Shown: positions 11,540 through 23,957 of the stretch, one piece after another
Layout: every line of letters starts with the position of its first letter
Position numbering within the stretch: the first letter of the stretch is position 1
Source of the DNA: Diphasiastrum complanatum
Lineage: Eukaryota > Streptophyta > Lycopodiopsida > Lycopodiales > Lycopodiaceae
Reading direction: 5' to 3'
DNA: 64,000 nucleotides
Assembly: GCA_029204225.1 (NCBI GenBank)
Contig: MU832166.1
Coordinates: 1 to 64,000, forward strand
Notes under the pieces: model-generated
What the model saw: only the letters and a program-made list of their open reading frames with translations
Databases searched by the model: none
Told to the model about the DNA's origin: nothing
Translations under genes and position numbers: made by a program

Positions 11540-12382
11540 TGTCAGAAATGGTGAACTCTTGCAACTTTGCCGCAACACGAACATGAAGCGAAGGTCAAAC
11601 AAGAACAATTTGTGACAGTCAACGTGCCTTGGCTCGAAGCACGAACGATTCACGAATCATTTGTGAATCATAAACATACCTCCATTACCACAAACCGCAA
11701 AGGGACGCAAAATGAAAGATTATGAAAGAAACAAAAAGAGCGAAAGCAAACAAAGGAAACGAAACAAACGAAGGGGAATCTTTTGTGTTGCTAGCTGGCA
11801 GCTCAACGGGCTTGGAGTCGTAGACTTCACGCCCAGGTGAAACGAGTGGCAACGACGGAGAGTAACTAATTAGTTGATTAGCGTTAACTAGTCTTGTGAT
11901 TTCTGCGTTTAGCCATCTTGTAAACTCCACACTGTGGAGGTATAAACTATCATCTCTGGATCATAAAGAAACATCTGAATAGACAGAGCAACTGTAAGAG
12001 ATAGAGAGAACGTAGCGAGTAGAGCAGAAAAGAAAAATACTAAAAACAATAGAGCTATGCATAAAAGTATGCCAACAAGCAGAACACAACGAAAGAGCAG
12101 AGTGTCATTCCACCAACGAGCGAGACATTGACGATCTCGTTCTAAAATTAAATTGATAATATAGTCATTCTATTTTCGTGCATCTCCTTGTCTTGTGCTA
12201 TCTATCTTGATTGCTAGAATAGAATGTGTCATGTGATGTGCAGTCGCGTATCTAGGATCATGTGAAGCTTCCGCGCAAAAGAAAATTCAAAGACACAAAA
12301 TCGTTCACGAATACAAAAACAAAAATTAAAAGAAACACTTTCGCTTTCGTGACACTGAACAGTTTTTTTCGCTTCTACGACA
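11540..12382 (+). repeat. 5' LTR of old copia element
   Basis: 843 bp, starting TGTCAG and ending CTACGACA directly before the primer site. It aligns along most of its length with 15684-16459. The region contains many CGAA-type sites that differ between copies, as expected from methylation-driven decay. Confidence 0.88.
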
Positions 12383-12395
12383 TGGTATTAGAGCC
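12383..12395 (+). promoter_or_regulatory. Primer-binding site (Met-tRNA type)
   Basis: TGGTATTAGAGCC lies directly after the LTR. It is one base off the usual plant copia site TGGTATCAGAGCC, complementary to the 3' end of initiator Met-tRNA. Confidence 0.85.
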
Positions 12396-12444
12396 CACAT
12401 GTTATTACTACTGATATCTAAGCAGTGATTCTTCCAGACAACAC

Positions 12445-15400
12445 AATATGGCTACAATAATCCAACCCAAAAAGAAAGAACAAAGCTGAAAAAGCTAATG
12501 TTGCAGAGTCATCAAAGGATGCTGATAGAGGTGACGAAGCTTTCACGATACTCGATGAAGCTTCAACGAGCTACACTAAACACGACTACGATGTAGTCAT
12601 TGATTCAGGAGCAACATCACACATCACCTGCAACAAGAAGATCTTGATCGACTTCAGAGAGCTCAAAAACAACAGAGTAGTGATTCTAGGTGATGAGAGC
12701 AGACACGATGTCAAAGGCATCGGCACTCTACAGTTGCGAACACTGTCAGGCCTAGCTGCCAAGAGCACTTTATGTGCTCTCACTCAGAAAAGATCTGCTA
12801 TCCATCTCCAAGATGGCAGATCTTGACATTTGAGTTTTATTCGACAACAATACTTGCCGCATGATCAAGAAGACGACAAACAAGTTGCTGACGGTCAGAT
12901 GCAGAGAAGGAAACCTCTACCATGCCAAGATAATCAGCAACTCTGATAGCATATTAAATGCATCAAAAAATGAAGATCAACTCTAGCATAGGAGAATGTA
13001 TCATCTGAACATGCGGAGCCTGTATGACATGAGCAGAAAAGACATAGTCACAGGTCTCAAGATTTCAAGACCCAAAATTGAGTTCTACAAAGCTTGTCAG
13101 AAAGGCAAGCAACATTGAAATCCATTCGCGCATGAGGGAAGAAGAGCCAAGGAGGTTCTTGAGCTTGTCCACTCTGACGTCTGTGGACCGATGAAGATGG
13201 ATTCGCTCTCAGCTTCGAGATACTTTCTGATGTTCATAAATGATTACAACCGAATGACCAGGATCTACTACTTAAAGAAGAAATCCGAAATGTTTGATTC
13301 CTTCAAGAAGTTCGTGGCATTTGCAGACCGATTCACCTCGAAAAAGATACAGATCCTTAGATCTGACAACGGAGGTGAATACAAAAGCAAAGAATTCTCA
13401 AGATTCTGCGAAGAACAGAGGATAGAACACCAATTCACTCCTGCATACACACCATAATACAATGGCGTTGCATAAAGAAGAAACAAAACGCTAGTCGAAG
13501 GAGCCAGATGCATGATGGCACAGGTTCAATTGCCAAGTCAGTTCTGGACGAAGCAATAGTTGCAGTTGTATACCTGCAGAACATGTCTACAATGACAACG
13601 CTGAAAAACAAAACACCATACGAAATGTGGATAGGCAGAAAGCCTAATCTGTCATACGTACGAGTGTTTGGATGTGCAACATACGAGCACATTCCAAAAG
13701 AAAAAAAGAAGCAAGCTCGATGATAAATCAGAGCAAACAATCATGCTCGGCTATTCGAATGGAAAACATGTGTACAAGCTCTACAACCCAACAACGAAAA
13801 AGGTTGTTTTGAGCAGAGATGTGAAGTTCGATGAGTCCACATTTTCTGGACTAAAAGACGAAAGAGGCCATGAGATCTTCACACTGCTGCCTATTCGAGA
13901 GGGAGATCGAGGACAGACATCAAATCAGAATGTAGAGCCGCAGACTTCAGAGTAGCTGGAAGCAGAGGATCAAACCCAAGAACAAGTAACATTCGAGCAG
14001 CGACGAAACGAACCTAGAAGGTCAACAAGAAAAAGAAGACCTCCAGACCGTTACTCTGACAATCGAAAACACACAGTTTGAGTACTGTAGCTTCATTGAA
14101 GAGCCAGCAACATACCAAGAAGCTATCCAGAGTCCAGAGGGAGAATTTTGAAAGTAGACAATGTCAGAGGAGATCGAGTCGATGAGGTGAAACGAGGCAT
14201 GGACATTGGGGCCACTGCCAGAAAATAGAAAAATTGTTAACTGCAAGTGGGTGTACAAGAAAAATATGAAATCATATGGCACCATTGGCCGCTACAAGGC
14301 AAGGCTTGTCGTGAAGGGCTACACGCAGAGATATAGTGTTGATTATTTCGACACATATTTGCCGATGGTCAAGATGACAAGCATACGACTACGCCTTGCA
14401 TATGCCACACAACACAATTTGGAAATTCACCAGATTGACGTGAAAACAGCCTTTTGGAGATCTAGAGGAGGAAATCTTCATGAAGTAGCCTAAAGGCTAT
14501 GAAGACTCCGACAATCGACAATATGTCTGTCGGTCGCAGAGATGCATCTATGGTCTAAAACAGACATCACAAGCCTGGTATAAAAAGCTTGATGGTCTTC
14601 TGAAGTCTCTAGACTTCAATCCTATACAACCGGACTGTAATGTCTACATAAAGAGGGTAGAAAAAGATTTTGTGAAACTGACCATTTTTGTGGATGATTC
14701 GCTAATGATAGAAAATTTCTTGATGCTGATCAAAGACACGAAGAGTCAGGTTTTTGAAAGTTACGAAATCACAGATCTTGGAGAAGCAACAAAATGCCTC
14801 GGGTTGGAGATCAGAAGAGATCGAACAAAGGGTGAAATGCACTTGAGTCAGTCAGAATATGTCAGAAAGGTGCTCAAGCAGTACCACATGATGGATTGCA
14901 AAGAGAAGATCACATCAATGATAACTTGAGCCAAGCTCACAAAGCAGGATTGCCCAAAAACGGAAGAGGAAGAACAGAAGATGGTAGGCATACCCTACCA
15001 AAACTTAATCGGTATTCTGATGTACCTCACAATTTGTATCAGATCTGATCTAGTTTTCTATGTTTACGCCTTGAGCCAATTCTCTTCCAATCCTGGCCTG
15101 GCACATTGGCAAATGGAAAAACGAATCCTACAGTATCTGAAGGGTACCCAAAATATGGGAATAACCTACACAGCTGAAAATGAAGAAAAAGAATTCGAGA
15201 TGAACTACTATAGTGATGCAAGTTGGACGAGCTGCAAAGATGGCAACAAGTCCATAACTGGAGGATGTACAATAGCGTGCAGAGCTGCAATCTAGATATG
15301 CAAAAAGCAAATCTTGGTGGCTCAATCCTCTTGTGAAGCTAAATATGTCGTAGCTTCAAAGGTGGTGAATGAGATAGTGTGGTTGTAGATGATGCTGGAG

Positions 15401-15655
15401 GCAATCGGGATACCACAAGAAGGGCCAAGCACGATGATGATGGACTCTCAAAGTGCCATCTATCTGTCCCAGGATCCTGTCTTCCATTCAAAGACAAAAC
15501 ACATACCTCTGAAAAACCATCACATTCAAGATTTAATCTCGAAAGGAGGGCTCTAGTTCCAGTACATAAAATAAAAAGACATGATTGCAGATTTGCTCAC
15601 GAAGCCGCTCGACAAGCCACTCTTTGCTAAGCAAAGAAAGGCACTTAGATTAAAC
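12445..15655 (+). pseudogene. Copia polyprotein remnant: PR-IN-RT-RNase H
   Basis: A short gag start at 12445 passes within ~150 bp into protease (VIDSGATSHIT, about 12597), so the gag body and zinc knuckle are missing. Integrase appears at 13160-13500 with HSDVCGP, FINDYNRM (usually FIDDYSR) and RSDNGGEYKS; a TAA interrupts the block after TPAYTP. The integrase tail ends near 13840 (VVLSRDVKFDE). RT begins near 14200 (NCKWVYKKNMKS) and has FVDDSLMI at about 14687 in place of YVDD. RNase H runs from 14980 to about 15650 (YYSDASWTSCKDGNKS). Stops and frameshifts occur throughout. The RT-RNase H resembles the duplicated fragments at 21.9-23.9 kb. Confidence 0.9.
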
Positions 15656-15683
15656 GTACAGAACTACAAGGTTCAAGAGAGAG

Positions 15684-16459
15684 TGTTAGAAATGGTGAAC
15701 TCCTGCAACTTTGCCGCAACATGAACACAAAGTGAAGGTCGAACGAGAACAATTCGCGACAGTCAACGTGCCTTGACTCAAAGCACGAACGATTCACGAA
15801 TCATTTGTGAATCGTAAACATACCTCTAGGATCGCAAACCGCAAAGGGACGCAAAATGAAAGATTACGAAAGAAACAAAAAGAGCGAAAGCAAACGAAGG
15901 AAACAAAACAAATGAAGGCGAATCTTTCGCACTGCCAGCTGGCAGCTCAATGGGCTTGGAGTCATAGACTTCACGCCCAAGTGAAATGAGTGGCAACGAT
16001 GAAGAGTAACTGATTAGTTGATTAGCATTAACTAGTCTTGTGATTTCTGCGTTTAGCCATCTTGTAAACTCCACACTATGGAGGTATAAACTATCCTCTC
16101 TGGATCATAAAGAAACATTTGAATAGACAGAGAAACTATAAGAGACAGAGAGAGAAACGTAGCGAGTAGAGCAGAAAAGAAAAATACTAAAAACAATAGA
16201 GTTGTGCATGAAAGTCTGCCAACAAGCAGAACACAGCGAAAGAGCAGAGTGTCATTCTGCCAACGAGCTAGACACTGACAATCTTGCTCTAAAATTAAAC
16301 TGATAATACAGTCGCTCTATTTTCATGCATCTCCTTGTCTTGTGTTGTCTGTCTTGATTGCTAGAATAGAATGTGTCATGTGATGTGCAGTCGTGTGTCT
16401 AGGATCCTGTGAAGCTTTCACACAAAAGAAAATTCAAAGACACAAAATTATTCGCAACA
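15684..16459 (+). repeat. 3' LTR of old copia element
   Basis: About 776 bp starting TGTTAGAAATGG. It matches the 5' LTR to near 16445, then lacks ~70 bp present there and ends CGCAACA. The exact end is uncertain. Confidence 0.82.
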
Positions 16460-17191
16460 TGTGAGAGGCTTCTGGAGTTGTACTTTCACCAAAACTTTGT
16501 GTTTTTTCAATATTTGAGCTTCAAAACAAGTTGTGAAGAGTGAAACTAGTGATGTGCTTATAAAAATCCATTGTTTCCATAATAGATTTGATGTTAAAAG
16601 GTGTTAGAAGCTTATTAAACCTCCAAATCATTGAGAGTGAGTTTGAGGCTTATGTTTCTTAGTTCAAAAGTGAAACTAAAAGCATTCTAAACACCATAGG
16701 AAGAAGGTCAAAGTGACAGTTCATCTAGAAATGGGTAAATTTTTGTGAAGAGTTTAACACTTTTTTACAAAATTTCCAGTTTTAAAAAAGAACCTTTGCC
16801 AAAGTCTGTGTTAGTCTGACTTACTATTTTGGTTCATCAGTGAGTTCGAGCAGAGGCCACATGACATATTGTCTAATTTTTGTCAAAAAAATATCTTTTT
16901 TACAAAAATAGCAGTATTACATTTGTAACCTTTGCCGAAACCTTCACTGAAACATTCTGTTGATAATAAGTTACCATTTTTGAATTCGATGAATGATAAT
17001 TTGTCAGAATCTAGAAAAATCTCTATTTTTACCCTCGCCAAACTACAAAAACCATATTTTTGTGCATAAAGAACCTTCGCCAATTCTACCCTAGTCTAAT
17101 CTGAGTCAAATTCACTATCTGAGAGTTCGACGAAGGTTAGTTTTGTTAAAATTGAAAAACAATCCATATTGATTTCTTGGCTTGCTACAAA
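16460..17191. other. AT-rich dispersed repeat, no gene
   Basis: Noncoding. The stretch around 16780-17130 repeats phrases such as TTTTACCCTCGCCA and ACTACAAAAACCATA that also occur at about 59540-59760, so it holds a dispersed repeat shared with the 59-kb region. Confidence 0.5.
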
Positions 17192-17938
17192 TGTTGTACC
17201 ATGCAAGTATGTAGCTCATTAATGCAAAATGCCAATTTTGGCCTACATAGAACTCGAGCTACATGGTTATGTATTATCTAGTTTGATAAATGCAACTTGC
17301 ATATAGTTTGTAGACATAGAATTACCATGATTATGCTTGTAGAAACTTGTGGCAACTCACATGCATTAATTGTACGTGATCCATAGTGACATGCAAGGCA
17401 TGCACAAAGTTTAATGGACACATGCATGATGATTTGGACATTTCTAGTTAGAACTAGTACACTTGTAAAAAGTTGGTAGAATTTCATGCATGACAAGTGA
17501 CAAATGTCACATAGACTCTAGATGTCACTTTAGATGTCATTTTGGAATGGATAGATATGGTTCTACCTCGAGCTACCTCAATCTCCATAAATATGTGTAG
17601 CTCTCCACACAATCAATGATGAAGAACCAAAGTTTTGTAGCTATCTCATGCCATTTTGGATCTAAACAAATATTGCTTGTTGTCTCTCTAGCTCTCTCTC
17701 TCTAACTCGTGTTGAGGCTAATGCTCATACATTGAAATCTTGTATATTTATTCATTCTTTGATTCATTGCTATTATATTCTGTTGATTAGCATGCTAGAT
17801 TGTGGATTAGCCATTTCTTCTGAACTAGATTTTGTTGATCAATCTAGAATCAGGTTATAGTGCCAATCACAAAGCTTAATTAAGATCAGTCACTCTTGTG
17901 GACATTCCCCACACGTGTGAATTCTGGAAATTTTGTCA

Positions 17939-17951
17939 TGGTATAAGAGCC
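17939..17951 (+). promoter_or_regulatory. Primer-binding site (Met-tRNA type)
   Basis: TGGTATAAGAGCC directly after the LTR end; one mismatch to the usual site. The LTR end is preceded by the CACACGTGTG palindrome at 17910-17919. Confidence 0.75.
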
Positions 17952-18301
17952 ACATTAAGCTTTGCATGCTAACAACTCTGATTGTACAAGAAACTGAGAG
18001 CTAAATCGAGCAAAAAAGTAGTTTTGCACTTTTTCTAACCCTTCTCTGAAGTGTATTTGGATCAAATCGGACTTGAACTGAATTTCTAGGCCTAAATTGA
18101 GGAAGTACGGAATTCTGGAATTCCACACGTGTGAAAATAAGAGTTTTTCAGTCCCTTTGTTCTCCTTACTCATAGATCCAAAGATAGAAGTGTTATAGCT
18201 TGATAGAAAGCATTTGATCTATACTTTTCATAAAAATTGAAATCAAATCAATCTGATGTGTCTAGCAAGATTTATAAGATCTTAAAGAGGATAGGGATAG
18301 G

Positions 18302-19043
18302 TCCAAAATCCGAGTGACAGCATTTTGATTTGATTCAATTATACTTTGTTCTGAATCCATTGTTTTGAGCATCCAACACAAGAAACTGTAGATCAAGACT
18401 GTGTTTGAAGTATTTGAACACCCTTTGAGCCTTCTGAGTGTCAATAGTGTTTTCTTTTGAAGCATTTCACACGTGCCAAAAGTAGGATTCAAACCAACCA
18501 AAGTGTCTCAAACCACTTTTTGTGTCTGATCTAGATAACTTGTCTTGTTGAATATTTTAGATTCATCTCATATATAGTTGCAAGTGTTTCACATAGAAAG
18601 GTAGTTCAACCTTGAAAATACCTATAGTGAAAGAGAGCAGCAACTCTAAGTCTGATAGGAACAAGCTCAAACTCCAAAATCCGAGTGACAACATTTTGAT
18701 TTGATTCAATTATACTTTGTTCTGAATCCATTGTTTTGAGCATCCAACACAAGAAACTGTAGATCAAGACTGTGTTTGAAGTATTTGAACACCCTTTGAG
18801 CCTTTTGAGTGTCAATAGTGTTTTCTTTTGAAGCATTTCACATGTGCCAAAAGTAGGATTCAAACCAGCCAAAGTGTCTCAAACCACTTTTTGTGTCTTA
18901 TCTAGATAACTTGTCTTGTTGAATATTTTAGATTCATCTCATATATAGTTGCAAGCGTTTCACATAGGAAGGTAGTTCAACCTTGAAAATACCTATAGTG
19001 AAAGAGAGCAGCAACTCTAAGTCTGATAGGAACAAGCTCAAAC
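18302..19043 (+). repeat. 371-bp tandem duplication in the copia leader
   Basis: Copy 1 is 18302-18672 and copy 2 is 18673-19043, with the same offset along their length and only scattered differences (for example GACAG/GACAA and CACACGTG/CACATGTG). It lies between primer site and gag start, so it lengthens the untranslated leader. Confidence 0.92.
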
Positions 19044-19079
19044 ATATTTCAATCCAATAACTAAGAAGTCTTCATTATA

Positions 19080-19318
19080 ATGGCATCTCAAGTGATGGAG
19101 AAGGATCACTTACGGTGTCCAGTTTTTCTTCATCACCTTTCAAGAAAGATGGAGCTTGGTACATAGACAGTGGAGCCTCTTCACATATGTGTTGTTCAAA
19201 GGAGTCATTTGACTCAATCTTACCTTTCAAAGGACTCAAGAAATCTATTTACACAACTAATGATCATGAGTGTCCAATAGAAGGAATTGGCAAGAAACAT
19301 TCACAATACTATTTTTAA
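19080..19318 (+). pseudogene. Gag start fused to copia protease
   Basis: The ATG at 19080 starts MASQ, then a large deletion joins the gag start to protease. The protease frame reads SSFSSSPFKKDGAWYIDSG and continues ASSHMCCSKESF and KSIYTTNDHECPIEGIG. The catalytic DSG is intact. It aligns closely with the protease of the intact element starting at 36670, but gag and protease here are in different frames. It ends abruptly at about 19310. Confidence 0.85.
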
Positions 19319-19399
19319 GTTTTGATTTTCCAAATCAAGCCTCGAGAAAAATTTTGATCAATTTTGTTACCATTTGACTCTGTTCTTGACAATTTATCA

Positions 19400-21720
19400 T
19401 TCTTAGAAGTGTTGATCGCTTGATCGTAGATCATTTTCCAAAAATCAAATCTGATTATTGTCAAGTAAATTTTTTTTGCAAATCTGAACTGAGATATATT
19501 TTGATTGAAAATCTAGATCCAATCTCATTGTCTGATCGATTTAATTTGCAAAAATGGCTTCTAGATTTGATCCCCAGGAAGTCAATCCAATTATTGTTAC
19601 AAGATCATCCCGATTGGATCTACCCGAGTACAATGGATTATCTAATTGAGTTACATTTCTCCAAATCTATGTAGAATCTTGTGAAGTCTACGACAAAGTT
19701 TTTTTTTCAAGATAAACTTAAGCTATTTCCATTGGCCTTAACGGGTGCAGCATTATAATCAAAATGAAACTGAGTGTACAGATTGGGAAACTATCAAACG
19801 AGCCCTTATCACACGGTTCAAACCTCGGAAGTTTATGGAAGACCCTTTCCTACTTCTAAGTAAAATAAAAATGGAAAAGCGAGAAATGGTACAAGATTAC
19901 ATTGAATGGGTTAAACGTCTCAAATCTGAGTGCGTACCCGAGCTGATCAATGAAGATGTCATGATTATGTGATTTTGGCAGGTCTACCTAAAAGGATCAG
20001 ACGTGAGCTGAAATGCCATAATGAGTACGCAACTTTACAAAATGCTATGGACGATGCGATATGAGAGGAGGACAAAGATTCAGATGATGAACCAAATATT
20101 GGTTTGTTGTCTCATACAACAGGGCAGACCACTACGACATCCACCACTATCGCATCAACGAATATCAATGCTACTATAGAGATGATGCTCAACAAGTTTG
20201 AAAAACTTGGAAAGAACCAACAATTATAGATGGAAAAGTTGCAGTCGCAATTTGATGAAAAAATAAAAGCCTTGGAAGATTTCCATGGAAAAGCGAACAA
20301 GGTACCTGAGAAGTTTGCTAAGACTTTTCCTAGTAGGAGAAATGCTTGGTGTTCCATTCGTATGGGCAATCACACAGTCAACGAATGTCCACAATTGAAA
20401 AAATGAATGGCAATCAGTATTTGCCATCTCTGCAATTCACCTGATTATGAGACTGCTTATTTCCACTTTAATCCTCGTATTATCCAGCAACGATATGCCT
20501 ATATGGGATATTGGGAACCCCTTTACGGAAAGGATCTTTCAGCCAAACCTCGTCAACCTGCTCTTGGGTATCCGGAGCGACTAGCTTTACCAGCCCCACC
20601 AACACAATCTGTCCTCCTACCTATCTGATGGAACCAAAACCTTACAGAGGTAACGAGCAATGGAATTACAGTAATTATTGTGAGAGTGGTCCTTCAGATC
20701 AGTATGCTATCTATGTTGCCGCAAAACAACAAGCATCTAGAAATTGGACCAGCGCGTTGCTTGGATACTTATCAGTCTGAATTGAGTGAGATTTCATTAC
20801 TGGATCAAACTTTGGATAGACCGATCACTTTTCCATTGAATGTGTTGACGATAGCTTGGATATCAATGGAACCCATACCAGATTCGATTGAAGATGAACT
20901 CATTCATGTGAGTCATGCCTTGACTTATGATAACAATGCAGAACTTACTGATGAGCAGATTTTAAATCACATTGTTCCTACCGTATTTGGAGTACGTGAT
21001 ATTTCCGATGAACCAACAATAAAACCACCAAAAGCAATTAAATTAAAGGAAGACAAGATTACAGGACCAATGACGAAGAAACAAACTAAGCAATATTATA
21101 ATATGGTCTTGAAGTAGAGAAATCCACCTCAAAAGGTTGATTCTAAGAATGTGCCACCTTTATTGGATAAAGACAAAGGGAAAGTCAAGGATGATTCTTC
21201 AAGTCAGAGTTCTCGCAAGAAATCACTGTTCAGGAAGTCATCACCTTCAAAGAATAATCCATCTTCTCGGAAGTCATCGCCTCCACGATCGATTCCTGCC
21301 AAGAAAGCTAAACGAAGATCCAAGGCCAATCCTTTTGAAAAAGAGAAATTAAATGAAGTACAACATGATATGCCAGAGCATTTCAAATGTTATACTTTTT
21401 GGATGATGTGGTTATTATGTTTCCAAAAGCACATCGTGAACCTGAAGAACAAGTGCCAGAATCAAAAGATGTTTATGATGGCCCAGCTAGGACGCAGCCT
21501 ATGAATCTTGCTGAACCAGGAGAACCAGAAAAGATTGTATAAGTTGGAGCACAACTTACTCCTGAATAGTTTCAAGCGCTATGGAAATTGCTTATTAAGT
21601 ATCAAGATTTCTTTGCTTGGACTTATAAAGCTCTCTAAGGGATTCTGACATCAGTTATTGAGCATACCATACCCTTAATGCCTGATGCAGTTCCAAAGGT
21701 CACAAAATTTCTCCTCCCAC
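19400..21720 (+). pseudogene. Ty3/gypsy gag-pol N-terminal region, decayed
   Basis: Near 19590 comes RLDLPEYNG, then a retrotransposon-gag core at 19745-19972 (WETIKRALITRFKPRKF, DYIEWVKRLKSE). A coiled, Gln/Lys-rich stretch (20160-20300) and a Cys/His segment (WCSIRMGNHTVNECP) follow. Between 20400 and 21110 frames of 73-145 codons continue (DTYQSELSEISLLDQTLD, ELIHVSHALTYDN). The region 21140-21390 is Ser/Lys-rich and basic. At about 21590 the start of gypsy RT appears (YQDFFAWTYKAL, VIEHTIPLMPDAVP), then ends. Many stops. The gag matches the one at 58890-59530 in style (KLDLPKFDG; FIKRFKPFRL), so the same lineage is represented twice. Confidence 0.82.
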
Positions 21721-21795
21721 TCTTTTTTAAGTTTGAATAGTTAGGGAAGTAGAAATGAGCCAATAGGATTTTGAGGCCAAGGCTCTTCTCTCCAC

Positions 21796-21803
21796 TATAA
21801 ATA
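21796..21803 (+). promoter_or_regulatory. TATA-box-like element
   Basis: TATAAATA in the context CACTATAAATAGGGGCAG is a good plant TATA box. It lies between decayed gypsy pol and a copia RT fragment, perhaps as part of an LTR remnant. No downstream gene uses it visibly. Confidence 0.45.
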
Positions 21804-21885
21804 GGGGCAGACTCGAATTGCTCCTCATGTTCAAATCTTCATTTCAATACAAGTAGATTAGTTCTCTTATGAAATGGACTTGTGA

Positions 21886-23957
21886 ATATGGTACAAAAAG
21901 AAGGATCAAGCTCTGAAATTATTAGGATTCAAACCACTGATGGCTGATTCCAATGTGTATGTCAAAGTTACAGATGGGCAAATCATTATTGTGTTACAAA
22001 GGATGACACTTTGATACTTTGCAAGAGTGAGAAGCTAATTGTTGAAGTGAAAGAAGACATTTCGAAACATTTCAAGATTGTGGATCTGGGAGAAGCCAGG
22101 TGTTACCTTGGCTTGCAAATTGAAAGGGACTATGAGGGAAGTAAGTTGTACCTTCACCAGTCCAGATAGACCTAGAAAATCCTAGAGGATTTTGGGATGT
22201 TGAATTGCAAAGGAGCGAATACTCCAATGCTCGCAGGAACGGTGCTGACAAACGATGATTGTCTGAAGACTGAAGAAGAGAGAGAACAAATGTAGCTCAC
22301 ACCTTATAGAAAGTTGATAGGTTCACTGATGTACCTTGTAGACAACACATGCCCTGACATTGCTTATGCAATATTCAGGATGAGCCAATTCTGCACGAGG
22401 ATTGACACATTGGAAGATTGCAAAACAAATTTTGCAATATCTTTAATTAACAAGAGATTATGGCTTGTGTTATTGTCATGATGCAGAGTTCAAGATGCTT
22501 TCCTACAGTGATGCTAACTGGGCATTCCTCAAGGATAATTGTAAAAGCATCTCAGGAGGATGCACCATCGTATCCAGAGTAGTAGTTCTCTGGGTCAACA
22601 AGAAGCAGACCATTGTGGCTCAATCATCCTGCAAAGCAGAATATATTGCATCAGCAAATATGGCCAATGAGATAATTTGGCTCAGGCAGTTCCTAGACGA
22701 ATTGGGTAAAACAAGGAATGAGCCTCTGGTCTTGCAGATGGATAACACATCTGCAATACATCTGACGAAAGATCCTATGTTTCACTCAAGGACAAAACAC
22801 ATCACGATCAACTACCACTTGATCAGGGATCTGATTGAGAAGAACATGCTGTAGACCACCTTCGTCGGAACGAAAGACATGGTTGCTGACATTTTCACAA
22901 AAGCCCTAGACAAAGGACTTTTTGAGAGACAGAGGATCAGTCTTGGAGTCATCAAGCTATCATGATTTGATGGACAGATCATTATTGTGGTTGTATATGT
23001 GGATGACACTTTGATACTCTACAAGAGTGAGAAGCTAATTGCTGAAGTGAAGGAAGACATCTCGAAACAATTTGAGACTGTGGATCTGGAAGAAGCCGGG
23101 TGCTACCTTGGCTTGCAAATTGAAAGGGACTATGAGGGAGGTGAGCTGTACCTCCACCAGTCCAGATACACCCAGAAAATCCTAGAGGATTTTGGGATGC
23201 TGAATTGCAAAGGAGCGAATACTCCAATGCTCGCAGGAACGGTGCTGACAAATGATGATTGTCCGAGAACTGAAGAAGAGAGAGAACAAATGCAGCTCAC
23301 ACCTTACAGAAAGCCGATAGGTTCGCTGATGTACCTTGCAGACAACACACATTTTGACATTGCTTATGCACTGTTCAAGATGAGCCAATTTTATACGAAT
23401 CTAGGCTCAACACATTGGAAGATTGCAAAAGAAATTTTGCAATATCTTCAATGAACAAGAGATTATGGCTTGTGTTATTGTCATGATGCAGGGTTCAAGA
23501 TGCTTTCCTATAGTGATGCTAGCTGGGCATCCCTCAAGGACGATTGTAAAAGCGTCTCAGGAGGATGCACCATCTCGCAGGAGCAGCAGTTCTCTGGGTC
23601 AGCAAGAAGCAGTCCATTGTGGCTCAGTCATCCTGCAAAGCAGAGTACGTTACATCAGCAAAGATGGCCAATGAAATAATCTGGCTCAGGCAGTTCTTGG
23701 ACGAATTGGACGAAACAAGAAATGAGTCTCTGGTTTTGCAGATGGATAATACATCTGCAATACATCTGACGAAAGATCTTGTATTTTACTCAAGGACGAA
23801 ACACATTGCAATCAAGTACCACTTGATCAGGGATCTAATGGAAAAGAAGATGTTGCAGACCACCTTTATTGAAACGAAAGACATGGTTGTTGACAAAAGG
23901 AATTTTTGAGAGACAGAGGAGCATGAGTCGTCAAGCTATCATGCTTTGAGAGGGACT
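21886..23957 (+). pseudogene. Copia RT-RNase H segment, tandemly duplicated
   Basis: RT starts near 21888 (WYKKKDQALKLLGFKPL). Copy 1 (21979-22974) and copy 2 (22975 to about 23945) are direct repeats offset by 996 bp. Each runs from the residues just before the RT catalytic motif to the end of RNase H. Copy 1 has lost the YVDD segment by a small deletion and frameshift. Copy 2 keeps VVYVDDTLILYKSEK in a 155-codon frame and the RNase H block (SYSDASWASLKDDCKS; AQSSCKAEYVTSAK), interrupted by stops. Both end near NLGVIKLS-type sequence. Copy 2 leads into a purine-rich GAGAGGGACT and an LTR. The duplication probably arose by unequal recombination. Confidence 0.88.

Larger units (their letters stand above)
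11540..16459 (+). mobile_element. Old Ty1/copia element with both LTRs
   Basis: Two LTRs in the same orientation (11540-12382 and 15684-16459) begin TGT(C/T)AGAAATGG. A primer site follows the first and a purine-rich tract (CAAGAGAGAG) precedes the second. Most of gag is deleted and the pol frame is broken many times. The LTRs differ by many substitutions, and the 3' copy lacks about 70 bp near its end, so the insertion is old. Flanks GTTCT and TGTGA do not match as a target duplication. Confidence 0.9.
17192..19320 (+). mobile_element. Gag-deleted copia element, 5' part only
   Basis: An LTR-like block (about 17192-17938; start uncertain, end CA) is followed by a primer site, a ~1.1-kb leader with an internal duplication, a gag start codon at 19080, and then directly protease. 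The protease matches the family of the intact element at 36.7-42.9 kb. Sequence after about 19320 is unrelated gypsy, so IN, RT, RNase H and the 3' LTR are absent. Confidence 0.75.
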
